From positions 124,001 to 188,000 of the forward strand of contig NZ_SFCC01000002.1 of NCBI RefSeq assembly GCF_004214935.1: a DNA stretch of 64,000 nt, read 5' to 3'. This stretch comes from Amycolatopsis suaedae. Lineage in GTDB: Bacteria > Actinomycetota > Actinomycetes > Mycobacteriales > Pseudonocardiaceae. Made by a program: the position numbers and the translations under genes. Positions 18,929 to 26,254 of the stretch are shown here, one piece after another. Below the pieces are notes generated by a model, which saw only the letters and a program-made list of their open reading frames with translations, searched no databases and was not told where the DNA came from. Numbering within the stretch: position 1 is the stretch's first letter; every line of letters starts with the position of its first letter.

Positions 18929-19840
18929 GTGGCGGAGACGGCGAAGGCTCGGCGGGACGCGGCAAGCGTCGGCCGCTGGGCTGCGCGCGCTCTGCTCGTC
19001 CTCGGCGGCATCGTCGCCGGCTGGCTGCTCGCCGTCGGTTCCGCGTCCGCCAGTGACTCCGGCGAGGCCCCGACCGCCGACCTGACCCCCGTCACCGACG
19101 CCACCGTCGCCGGCCTCGGCGACGTCACCGGCGGCGTGGCCGACCTGTTCGGCACGCTCGGCGGTGTGGTCGTCAAGGCCGACCCGAAGGCCGACCAGGC
19201 CACGGCCCGCGAGGTGGCCGGCAAGGTCCGCGACGGTGCCGAGGACTTCGCCGAGGACGCCCTGCTGAGGCCGGCCCACCGCGCGCTCGGCTCGCTGGAG
19301 CACATCGTCCGCAAGCCGGACGACGCGCCGAAGGTGATCGAGGAAGCGCTCAAGCCCTCGCAGGAGATGCGCGACCTCGGCGAGAAGGTGTGGAAGCTGT
19401 TCCACCCCGAGGTTCCGGATCTTCCGGCCCTGCCGGTGATCCAGCACCCGATCGGCGGCCCGGCCACCGACGTCGTGCCCGCGCCGATCACCCTGATCTC
19501 CGCAACCGACCCGGTCACCGTCCTGGTGCCGGCGGATGCGGACCGCCTCCCGCCCGTGCACAACGGCTGGAGCGGTGATGGTGGAACCGACGACTCGGAC
19601 GGTTCCACGGACGGCAACGAACTGCCTGCCGTCCCCGTGCGCCTGCCGGTGGCTCCCGGCGGTGCCCCCACCTACCCCGGTGGTGGCTCCGGTGCCGGTG
19701 CTCACCTGGACGGGCTGCTGTTCGGTGTCCCCGCCGGGACGCTGTCCGCTTTCGGTAGCGCGGTGATCGGCTCGGTCCGTACCGGCTCCGGTCACCTGGT
19801 CATGGAGCCGGGCGCGCAGCCCGGCGTCACGCCTGACTGA
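18929..19840 (+). CDS. Secreted/membrane-anchored protein of unknown function
   Basis: 303 residues from GTG 18929, preceded by GGAAAGG. A hydrophobic segment near the N-terminus (ALLVLGGIVAGWLLAVGSAS) ending in ASA suggests a signal peptide or anchor. The body is rich in Ala, Asp and Pro; residues about 40-60 (VTDATVAGLGDVTGGVADLF) resemble the low-complexity segments of cell-surface proteins. The C-terminus is Gly/Pro-rich. No enzyme motif. It is followed 167 bases later by the giant repeat protein and may be its partner. The 240 bases upstream hold no gene and no clear promoter. Confidence 0.7.
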   Translation: MAETAKARRDAASVGRWAARALLVLGGIVAGWLLAVGSASASDSGEAPTADLTPVTDATVAGLGDVTGGVADLFGTLGGVVVKADPKADQATAREVAGKVRDGAEDFAEDALLRPAHRALGSLEHIVRKPDDAPKVIEEALKPSQEMRDLGEKVWKLFHPEVPDLPALPVIQHPIGGPATDVVPAPITLISATDPVTVLVPADADRLPPVHNGWSGDGGTDDSDGSTDGNELPAVPVRLPVAPGGAPTYPGGGSGAGAHLDGLLFGVPAGTLSAFGSAVIGSVRTGSGHLVMEPGAQPGVTPD

Positions 19841-19844
19841 TTCC

Positions 19845-19869
19845 CACGCGGGTTGAGAAAGCCCGCGTG
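19845..19869 (+). terminator. Weak hairpin between the two secreted-protein genes
   Basis: CACGCGGG (19845-19852) and CCCGCGTG (19862-19869) form an 8-bp stem with a 9-base loop 4 bases after the upstream stop codon. There is no U tract. It could reduce read-through into the repeat-protein gene or mark the start of that gene's own leader. Confidence 0.45.
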
Positions 19870-20007
19870 CCCCGCCCGCCGCAATCTTTCGACGGCCGGC
19901 TCTACGCGTGCTTCTTTTCCCGCGTTTCCTCCGCGGTTCGCCATTTCTCGCGCGACCGCACCCCCAAAAGACCCGCAAGGGAACCCAAGGAAAAGGAGAT
20001 CCACCTA

Positions 20008-23000
20008 ATGCAAACCTGGGCGAAGCGCGGCCTTCAGACCGCGCTGGTCACGGGTGGTTTGCTGATGCTGGGTACCGGCATCGCTTCGGCCGACGAGAAG
20101 GTAAACCCCGACTCGCCTGCCGGCCCGCTCGACGTGAACCTCACAGTTCCGCTGCAGATCGACCAGAACGCGCTCGGCCTCCCCGGCAAGCAGGTCAACC
20201 TGCCGGGCGTCGACAAGGAACTGAGCACCAAGCCGGTCACGAGCAAGCTGAAGGGCCTGACCGCCCCGCTGCAGAAGGCCGCCGCTCCCGCTGAGAAGGC
20301 CACCGCTCCCCTCGCCGGTGCCACCAGCAAGGCCACCGGCGCGCTGTCGGGTGTCACGAGCAAGGCCACCGAGCGTGTCGGTGCCAAGCAGGTCACCCCG
20401 CCGAGCCTGGAGTCGAACGGCGACGTCTTCAAGGGCAACAAGGTCGACCTCGACCTGACCGTGCCGATCCAGATCTGCGGCAACGCGATCGGTGTGCTCG
20501 GCGACGCCGCCGTCGAAGGCGACTGCGTCCAGTCGTACTCGAACGACGAGGACACCTCCACCGACGGCAAGAACTCCGGCCTGGCCGGCAACGCCGTGGT
20601 GCTGGACTGGGCGCTGCCCATCCAGATCGCGGGCAACGCGGGCGGTGTGGCAGGCGGTAGCGGCTACACCACCGGTGTGGCCGAGCAGGAAGTCACCGAG
20701 ACCGGCGACATCAAGACCGACGGCACCGGCTCCGGCACCTCCGGCAACGTGGTCGCCGGGCAGTTCGCCACGCCGGTCCAGGTCACCGGCAACGCCGCGT
20801 CGTGGATCCTGGGCAACGCCTACAGCGACTTCGAGGCGGAGACCGAGGCCGAGTCCGGCGGGTCCATCCAGACCAACGGTGACGGTGGCTCGGTCGCGGG
20901 CAACGCGGTCGGCGTGCCGATCGGCCTGCCGGTCAAGTTCAACGGCAACGCTGCCGGTGTGTGGGGTTCGGACGCCGACTCGACCTCGCACTCCGAGGCC
21001 GACGCGACGGCCGGCGGGACCACCCCGGGCCTCAACGGCAACCCGAGCTACATCCAGACCGGCGGCGACAAGTCGTTCCTGTCCGGCAACATCGCGCAGC
21101 CGCAGGGCGCGCTGCTGGCCAACGTGACCGGCAACGCCGGCTCGTGGATCGGCAACGCCACCACCGGCAACGCCCTCGACGGCGGCGAGGCCAGCTCGAC
21201 CACGAGCGAGGTCCAGGCCGGCGGGTTCTCCAGCACCACCGGTGACAAGTCCGGCGGTTCGGGCAACGTCGCCGACCTGCCCATCGCGCTGCCCGCCGAG
21301 GTGTTCGGCGTCGGTGGCACCTACATCGGCAACGCGCACGCGAACGCCGACAGCGAGACGGCCACCGAGGCCGGCGGCGGCACCTACAGCACCGGCAACG
21401 GCTCGGTGCTGGCCGGCAACACGGTCACCGGCCAGGGTGCGCTCGCTCCCGAGGTCTTCGGCATCGGCGGCTCGCACATCGGTAACGCCTCCGGTACCGC
21501 TTCCGAGGACAAGGTCGTCACGGCCGGCGGCTACAACGGCACGCAGGGCAACGACTCCAGTGCCTCGGGCAACCTGGTCCAGGTGCCGCTGGCGGTGCCC
21601 GCCGAGGTGTTCGGCGTCGGCGGGTCGTACATCGGCCAGGGCAAGGGCGCCGCGAGCGAGACCAAGGAGATCACGGCCGGCGGCGGTGGCAACACCGACG
21701 ACGACAACGGCTTCGGCACCTCGAACCTGGTGGCGACCCCGGTGTCGCTGCCGGTCCAGGCCTTCGGCATCGGCGGCTCGCACATCGGGCGCGGCTCCGG
21801 CCAGGCCGTCACCGACACCCAGGTGACCTCGGGTGGCGACGTCAAGGCGACCGGTAAGAAGGCCGGGCTGGCCGGCAACATCGGCTTCGTGCCGGTGGCG
21901 CTGCCGCTGCAGGTGCACGGCGTCGGTGGCTCGTTCATCGGCACCGGGCACGGCGCCAGCGAGAACCTGACCGACGCGGTCGCCGGTGGCGACGCGAAGG
22001 CGACCGGCGAGGACGGTGCCGTCGCGGGCAACATCATCCAGGCGCCGTTCGCCGGTGTGGGTGACATGTTCGGCTCGTCGGCCGGGCTGGCGGCGCTGGT
22101 CGGTGGCCAGACCGCGGTGAACGACGTCGTCGCCGAGGCCGGTGGCGACAGCGAGACCAACGGTGACGGTGGCGGCCTGGCCGGCAACGTCATCAGCGCG
22201 CAGGGTCTGCCCATCGCGCAGGTCTTCGGTGACGCCGTCGCCGCCGCGGCGAAGGCGTCCGGTGCGGCTTCCAACTCGGTCGAGGCGACCTCGGGTGGCG
22301 ACATCACCACCTCGGGCGAGGAGGGTGCCTTCTCCGGCAACATCCTCGACGTCCCGGCCGCCGCGGTCGCGCAGGTGTTCGGCAACAGCGTCGCCGGGCT
22401 GGGCGTGGCCGACGCGGTCGCCGACAACAACACCGTCGGCACCGTGGGTGGCAGCACCGACACCAGCGGCTCGACGAACAGCCTGTCGGGCATCGACGGC
22501 CAGCTGCCGGTGGGCGTCCTCGCGCAGATCTTCGACGTTCCGCTGGAGGTGCTCGGCGTTGCCACGGCCGACGCCACCAACGCGACGGTGATCGACGTGG
22601 CCGGCGACGAGCCGCAGATCAACCTGCCGATCGACGGTTCCGCGATGCCGATCAACGCGCTGCCGAAGATGCCGATGCCGGCTCTGCCGGGCGTGCCCTC
22701 GCCGGGCATGGCCGCGGGCGAGACCGGGCTGCCCGGGCTTCCCGGACTCCCCGGCGCGGGCGAGCTGCCCGTCCCGGGCCTGCCGGGTCTGCCCCAGCTG
22801 CCGGTTCCCGGTGGCGCTCGTTCGGACGTCCCCGGCCTGGACGCGCTGCCCGGCCTGGACGGCCTGCCCGCCTTCCCGGGCGTGCCGACCAACGTCACCG
22901 ACGGCCTCGCCGCTCCGGTTCAGATCTCGAGCCTGAACGGGCTGCCGATGGACGTCACGTCGCTGCCGACGCTGCCCGCCGTTCCGGGTGTGCCGACCGA

Positions 23001-23145
23001 CGTGCCGACCACGGTTCCCGCGCTGGACGCCCCGAGCCTGCTGCCGCAGGCCGACGTCCCCGCGCTGGCCCAGGTGGACTCGGGCCCGCTGTCGCTGTTC
23101 CAGCGGATCCTCGACGGCTTCGCCGGCAAGTTCCGCACCCAGTGA
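20008..23145 (+). CDS. Giant secreted chaplin-like multirepeat protein
   Basis: 1045 residues from ATG 20008, preceded by AAAAGGAGAT (19991-20000). Signal peptide MQTWAKRGLQTALVTGGLLM with cleavage near GIASA-DEK. An Ala/Lys-rich stretch spans residues about 70-135. From about 142 to 868 there are roughly 14 repeats of about 50 residues with the pattern GN-(V/I)-x6-P-(V/I)-(Q/E)-V-x-G-N/V-x5-IG, then acidic/Ser-Thr residues, then GGD-x4-TG. Repeat 1 (VPIQICGNAIGVLGDA) carries the only two Cys of the protein (157 and 173) and looks like a Streptomyces chaplin domain. Residues 869-1045 are Pro/Gly/Leu-rich (LPGLPGLPGAG). No LPXTG sorting signal is present. Role inferred: surface-active amyloid-like or cell-surface structural protein. 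Confidence 0.85.
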   Translation: MQTWAKRGLQTALVTGGLLMLGTGIASADEKVNPDSPAGPLDVNLTVPLQIDQNALGLPGKQVNLPGVDKELSTKPVTSKLKGLTAPLQKAAAPAEKATAPLAGATSKATGALSGVTSKATERVGAKQVTPPSLESNGDVFKGNKVDLDLTVPIQICGNAIGVLGDAAVEGDCVQSYSNDEDTSTDGKNSGLAGNAVVLDWALPIQIAGNAGGVAGGSGYTTGVAEQEVTETGDIKTDGTGSGTSGNVVAGQFATPVQVTGNAASWILGNAYSDFEAETEAESGGSIQTNGDGGSVAGNAVGVPIGLPVKFNGNAAGVWGSDADSTSHSEADATAGGTTPGLNGNPSYIQTGGDKSFLSGNIAQPQGALLANVTGNAGSWIGNATTGNALDGGEASSTTSEVQAGGFSSTTGDKSGGSGNVADLPIALPAEVFGVGGTYIGNAHANADSETATEAGGGTYSTGNGSVLAGNTVTGQGALAPEVFGIGGSHIGNASGTASEDKVVTAGGYNGTQGNDSSASGNLVQVPLAVPAEVFGVGGSYIGQGKGAASETKEITAGGGGNTDDDNGFGTSNLVATPVSLPVQAFGIGGSHIGRGSGQAVTDTQVTSGGDVKATGKKAGLAGNIGFVPVALPLQVHGVGGSFIGTGHGASENLTDAVAGGDAKATGEDGAVAGNIIQAPFAGVGDMFGSSAGLAALVGGQTAVNDVVAEAGGDSETNGDGGGLAGNVISAQGLPIAQVFGDAVAAAAKASGAASNSVEATSGGDITTSGEEGAFSGNILDVPAAAVAQVFGNSVAGLGVADAVADNNTVGTVGGSTDTSGSTNSLSGIDGQLPVGVLAQIFDVPLEVLGVATADATNATVIDVAGDEPQINLPIDGSAMPINALPKMPMPALPGVPSPGMAAGETGLPGLPGLPGAGELPVPGLPGLPQLPVPGGARSDVPGLDALPGLDGLPAFPGVPTNVTDGLAAPVQISSLNGLPMDVTSLPTLPAVPGVPTDVPTTVPALDAPSLLPQADVPALAQVDSGPLSLFQRILDGFAGKFRTQ

Positions 23146-23176
23146 GAACCTGCTGAAGTAGCTGTCTGATTTTCAG

Positions 23177-23215
23177 GCCGGGCCCCGGGAATCCTCCCCG
23201 GGGCCCGGCTCTTTT
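23177..23215. terminator. Strong Rho-independent terminator
   Basis: Perfect 13-bp stem: 23177-23189 (GCCGGGCCCCGGG) pairs with 23197-23209, followed by TCTTTT. It lies 31 bases after the repeat-protein stop. It also abuts the end of the convergent dioxygenase gene and may serve both. Confidence 0.85.
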
Positions 23216-23972
23216 ACGTGAACTGGAGCGAGCGTTTCGCCAGCCCGAACCAGAAGCCGTCGATCACCGTGGACGGCGTGGTGTCGGTGGCGGCGCCGAG
23301 GGAGACGAACAACGGCGCGAAGTGCTCGGTCCGTGGATGGGCCAGCGTCGCCGCCGGTGCCTTGACCGCGAAGTCCAGCAGCGCGTCGACCTCCCCCGCG
23401 GCCAGCACTTCCTGGCCCCACTGGTCGAACTCCGCCGACCACGACGGCGGTGCGTGGCCCGCGTCCCTCGACATGTCCAAACCGGACAGATTGTGGGTGA
23501 AGAAGCCGCTGCCGACGATCAGCACGCCCTCGTCCCGCAACGGCGCGAGGCGCCGGCCCAGCTCGAACAGCCTGCGCGGGTCGAGCGTCGGCATCGACAG
23601 CTGCAGCACCGGGACGTCGGCGCCGGGGAACATCTCGACGAGCGGGACGTACGCGCCGTGGTCCAGTCCGCGGTCGGGCGCGTCGTGCACGTCCGGGACC
23701 AGCTGGCGCACCCGTGCGGCCAGCCCGGGCGCGCCCGGAGCCGGATAGGTGACGCGGTAGTAGCGCTCGGGAAAGCCCCAGAAGTCGTAGACCAGCGGCA
23801 CGGTCGTGGTGGCGCCCAGCGTCGCGGGCGCCTCCTCCCAGTGCGCCGAGACCACCAGGATCGCGGACGGCTTGTCCAGGCCAGTCGACCAGTCGGCCAG
23901 CTGGCGGGTCCACGTCGGGTCGTCGGCCAGCGGCGGGGCGCCGTGACTCAGGTACAGCACCGGGGTCGGCAT
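23214..23972 (-). CDS. DODA-type extradiol aromatic ring-opening dioxygenase
   Basis: 252 residues from ATG 23972, preceded by GGAG with 6-base spacing; an upstream in-frame TTG at 23984 is less likely. Class III extradiol (LigB/4,5-DOPA dioxygenase) motifs: YLSHGAPPLADD with His10, ILVVSAHWEEAP, LDHGAYVPL, GSGFFTHNLSG and TEHFAPLFVSLGA supply the conserved His metal ligands. YgiD/DODA enzymes open catechol rings using non-haem Fe(II) or Zn. The substrate here is not known. A MarR-type palindrome overlaps the promoter, so induction by a phenolic ligand is plausible. Confidence 0.9.
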   Translation of the reverse strand: MPTPVLYLSHGAPPLADDPTWTRQLADWSTGLDKPSAILVVSAHWEEAPATLGATTTVPLVYDFWGFPERYYRVTYPAPGAPGLAARVRQLVPDVHDAPDRGLDHGAYVPLVEMFPGADVPVLQLSMPTLDPRRLFELGRRLAPLRDEGVLIVGSGFFTHNLSGLDMSRDAGHAPPSWSAEFDQWGQEVLAAGEVDALLDFAVKAPAATLAHPRTEHFAPLFVSLGAATDTTPSTVIDGFWFGLAKRSLQFT

Positions 23973-23986
23973 CGTCAGCTCCAAGC

Positions 23987-24006
23987 AGTTGAAGATTCAA
24001 CTATAA
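23987..24006 (-). promoter_or_regulatory. MarR-type operator and -10 of the dioxygenase gene
   Basis: AGTTGAA-GA-TTCAACT (23987-24002) is a perfect 7-bp inverted repeat with a 2-base centre, the form bound by many MarR-family repressors. On the minus strand a TATAGT -10-like hexamer (24005 down to 24000) overlaps it, so binding would block the promoter. No MarR gene is adjacent in this window. Confidence 0.65.
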
Positions 24007-24084
24007 CATCAGACCCGGGTATGACGCCGAATCTCGGAACCCGGTCGGACGATCCGCACCGCGTTCCCGGGGAGAGTTCCCGCC

Positions 24085-24774
24085 ATGAGCACACCCTTTC
24101 CGGGCCGGTGGGCAGGCGGCGTCTCCGCCACGCTCGCGCCGGTCCTCCTGCTGGCCGGCATGCTCCTGCGCTACGGCCCGCACTTCTTCTTCCCACACCA
24201 GCTCGCGGCATTCGGCGACCAGCCGAACCGGATGCTCGCCGCGTACAGTCTGGTTCTGCTCGGCACCGTTCTGCTCTGGCCCGGTGTCGCGGCACTCGTC
24301 GCTTCGTGCCGGCGGAGGGGCTGGGCGCTGTGCGGCGGCGTCCTGGTGATCCTCGGCCTGTTCGGCCGCACGTTCTCCGCCGGCGTCGACCACCTGGCCG
24401 CCAGCCTCGTCCCGGTGCTCGGCGCCCAGGGTGCCACCGAGCTGGTCGCCCAGACCTACGGCGCGTTCCACATGGCGAGGCTGTTCACCGTGGCGACCCT
24501 GTTCGGCTGGGTGGTGCTGGCGGTCGCGGTCTGGCCGACGAGCCGGGTTCGCGCGATCGCGCTCGGGCTGGGCACCTGCATCCCGGTCGGCGTGCTGAAG
24601 GGCACCGACGTGTTCTCGCTGGTCGGTGCGGCGGGGCTGGCGGTCGCACTGGTGCCGTTCGGCCTTTCGCTGCTGTTCGCGCAACCGAGGCCGAGACCAC
24701 TGGTGGCCGCACGCTGGACGGCCGTCGCCGTGCTGGCGACCGCGGGGATGTTCGTGCTGGGCCAGTTCGGCTAG
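24085..24774 (+). CDS. Polytopic membrane protein of unknown function
   Basis: 229 residues with about six predicted helices (VSATLAPVLLLAGMLLRYG; AAYSLVLLGTVLLWPGVAAL; VLVILGLFGRTFSAGVDHLA; LFTVATLFGWVVLAVAVW; VGAAGLAVALVPFGLSLLFA; TAVAVLATAGMFVLGQFG). No family motif recognised. Its stop codon TAG (24772-24774) is part of the CTAG that borders the MITE-like element, so the original C-terminus may have been altered by the insertion. Confidence 0.7.
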   Translation: MSTPFPGRWAGGVSATLAPVLLLAGMLLRYGPHFFFPHQLAAFGDQPNRMLAAYSLVLLGTVLLWPGVAALVASCRRRGWALCGGVLVILGLFGRTFSAGVDHLAASLVPVLGAQGATELVAQTYGAFHMARLFTVATLFGWVVLAVAVWPTSRVRAIALGLGTCIPVGVLKGTDVFSLVGAAGLAVALVPFGLSLLFAQPRPRPLVAARWTAVAVLATAGMFVLGQFG

Positions 24775-24940
24775 GCCGTGTTTCATAAGTCTGTTCGATG
24801 GGCTTCGTGATCCAGGTGGTTCCTGGCGGTGCGGGCGGATCGCCCTCGTACTGGGCCGTACTCGGGCGCATCCGCCCGTGCCGTCCAGGGGCCGCCTGGG
24901 CGCGAAGAACCGCGAACGTGACTTGTGAAACGCGGCCTAG
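24771..24940. mobile_element. MITE-like element with 17-bp terminal inverted repeats and CTAG ends
   Basis: CTAG at 24771-24774 and again at 24937-24940 bracket a 162-bp non-coding segment. The termini, 24775-24791 (GGCCGTGTTTCATAAGTC-like) and 24920-24936, are inverted repeats with two differences, both compatible with G-T pairing. Inside is a second pair, CGGGCGGAT (24832-24840) and ATCCGCCCG (24870-24878). No ORF of its own. CTAG is a known target duplication of IS5-family elements, so a non-autonomous derivative is likely. Both flanking genes use this CTAG for their stop codons. Confidence 0.7.
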
Positions 24941-25464
24941 GCCCGGTCGACGACGTGATCCACCAGGCCGTAGGTCTTCGCCCGCCGCGCGGTGAACCAG
25001 CTCCCGCGCTCGGAGTCCGACCGCACCCGTTCGACGGGCCGCCCGCTCGCCTCCGCGGTGATCCGGTACAGCTCGTCGGCCCAGCGCAGCATGACCTCGC
25101 GGCCGACGTCGCTGTCCGGCTGCCCGGACGGCCGCATCAGCAGGAGCTTCGCGCGGCGCAGCGCTGTCCGCTTGCCGGGCGCCCCCGCCGTGGCCACCAC
25201 CTGCGCCATTCCGGCGGCGAGGCCCATGACGGTGGTGGCGACGTCCGGCCGCACCAGGCGCATCGTGTCGACGATCGCCATGCCCGCGGTGACCGAGCCG
25301 CCGTTCGAGTTCACGTACATCGTGATGTCGGAGACGGGGTCGTCGTCGGCGAGCAGGAGCAGTTGCGCGGTGACCCGGTTGGCCAGGTCGTCGTCGATGT
25401 CGCCGGACACCAGGACGATCCGCCGCTTCAGCAGCGCCTCGACCTGCTCATCGGTGAACGTCAT
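24937..25464 (-). CDS. ClpP-like protein lacking catalytic residues (pseudoprotease)
   Basis: 175 residues; the ClpP fold is clear (MYVNSNGGSVTAGMAIVDTM; RPDVATTVMGLAAGMAQVV; YGLVDHVVDRA). Aligned by eye to E. coli ClpP, the catalytic Ser (GQAASMGAF) is Gly85 (GLAAGMAQV), the catalytic His (MIHQP) is Met110 (LLLMRP), and the Asp (TERDRFLS) is Gly154 (SERGSWFT). All three are lost, while the core and oligomerisation regions remain, so the gene is not simply decayed. It may form mixed rings like ClpR. The stop codon lies in the CTAG at the edge of the MITE-like element. No Clp ATPase gene is adjacent. Confidence 0.85.
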   Translation of the reverse strand: MTFTDEQVEALLKRRIVLVSGDIDDDLANRVTAQLLLLADDDPVSDITMYVNSNGGSVTAGMAIVDTMRLVRPDVATTVMGLAAGMAQVVATAGAPGKRTALRRAKLLLMRPSGQPDSDVGREVMLRWADELYRITAEASGRPVERVRSDSERGSWFTARRAKTYGLVDHVVDRA

Positions 25465-25511
25465 GCCGCATGTTTACCGTCGCGTGCCCGGAACGCGGAA
25501 GGATGACCGCC

Positions 25512-26252
25512 ATGACACTGCCTGCCCTTCCCGAGGAGTCCTTTCAGCGCGTGCTCTGCGTCGTGGCGCACCCCGACGACATGGAGTACGGCACGTCGGC
25601 GGCCGTCGCCCGCTGGACCGCGCGCGGCATCGAGGTCGGCTATCTGCTGCTCACCCGTGGCGAGGCTGGCATGCCGAACCATCCCGACGAGACGGCACGC
25701 ATCCGGGTCGCCGAGCAGCGGGCGGCCTGCGCTGCCGTCGGCGTTGAGCACCTGACCGTCCTCGATCACCCGGACGGCGTTCTGGTCTACGGCCTCGACC
25801 TGCGCCGGGACATCTGCCGGGAGATCCGCCGGTTCAAGCCGGACGTCGTGCTCGGCGGCGGGTACGACATCGAGGCGCCATGGGGCTTCGACCAGGCCGA
25901 CCACCGCGCGGCCGGGCTGGCGACCCTCGACGCGTTGCGCGACGCAGGCAACCGCTGGGTCTTCCCCGAGCAGATCGACGACGAGGGTCTCGAACCGCAC
26001 TCCGCGCGGTGGTACCTCGTCCCCGGGATCCCCGCAGGCGCGACCCACGGCGTCGACGTCACGGGTGAGCCGCTGCGCCGCGGCATCGCCTCACTGGAGG
26101 CACACGCCGAATATCTGGCCGCGCTCCCCGACCACCCCGCCCCGGCGGACTTCATCCCGACGTTCGCCGCGATGAGCGGCAAGGCCATGGGCGTCGAGCA
26201 CGCCGTCCTGTTCCGCGCCCACGACCTGCAGGCACCGCCGGAGTTCGACTGA
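25512..26252 (+). CDS. PIG-L/LmbE family deacetylase
   Basis: 246 residues from ATG 25512, 9 bases after GGAAGG. The Zn-binding motif AHPDDMEYG is at residues 18-26, followed by LLLTRGEAGM, and a later H (DQADHRAAG) completes the metal site. The family includes MshB (mycothiol synthesis) and N-acetylglucosaminyl-phosphatidylinositol deacetylases. Mycothiol is expected in this organism, but this protein is shorter than MshB and lies apart from mycothiol genes, so the substrate is open. An in-frame GTG at 25470 would add a non-conserved tail. Confidence 0.88.
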   Translation: MTLPALPEESFQRVLCVVAHPDDMEYGTSAAVARWTARGIEVGYLLLTRGEAGMPNHPDETARIRVAEQRAACAAVGVEHLTVLDHPDGVLVYGLDLRRDICREIRRFKPDVVLGGGYDIEAPWGFDQADHRAAGLATLDALRDAGNRWVFPEQIDDEGLEPHSARWYLVPGIPAGATHGVDVTGEPLRRGIASLEAHAEYLAALPDHPAPADFIPTFAAMSGKAMGVEHAVLFRAHDLQAPPEFD

Positions 26253-26254
26253 CG

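Noticed and set aside
22620-23145. Collagen-like triple helix domain in the giant protein tail
   Set aside because: Pro and Gly are frequent but there is no regular Gly-x-y period; LPGLPG units are few and interrupted.
24085-24774. Frameshifted or truncated gene by the MITE insertion
   Set aside because: The helices are complete and the stop lies at the very end; truncation cannot be shown without an uninserted relative.
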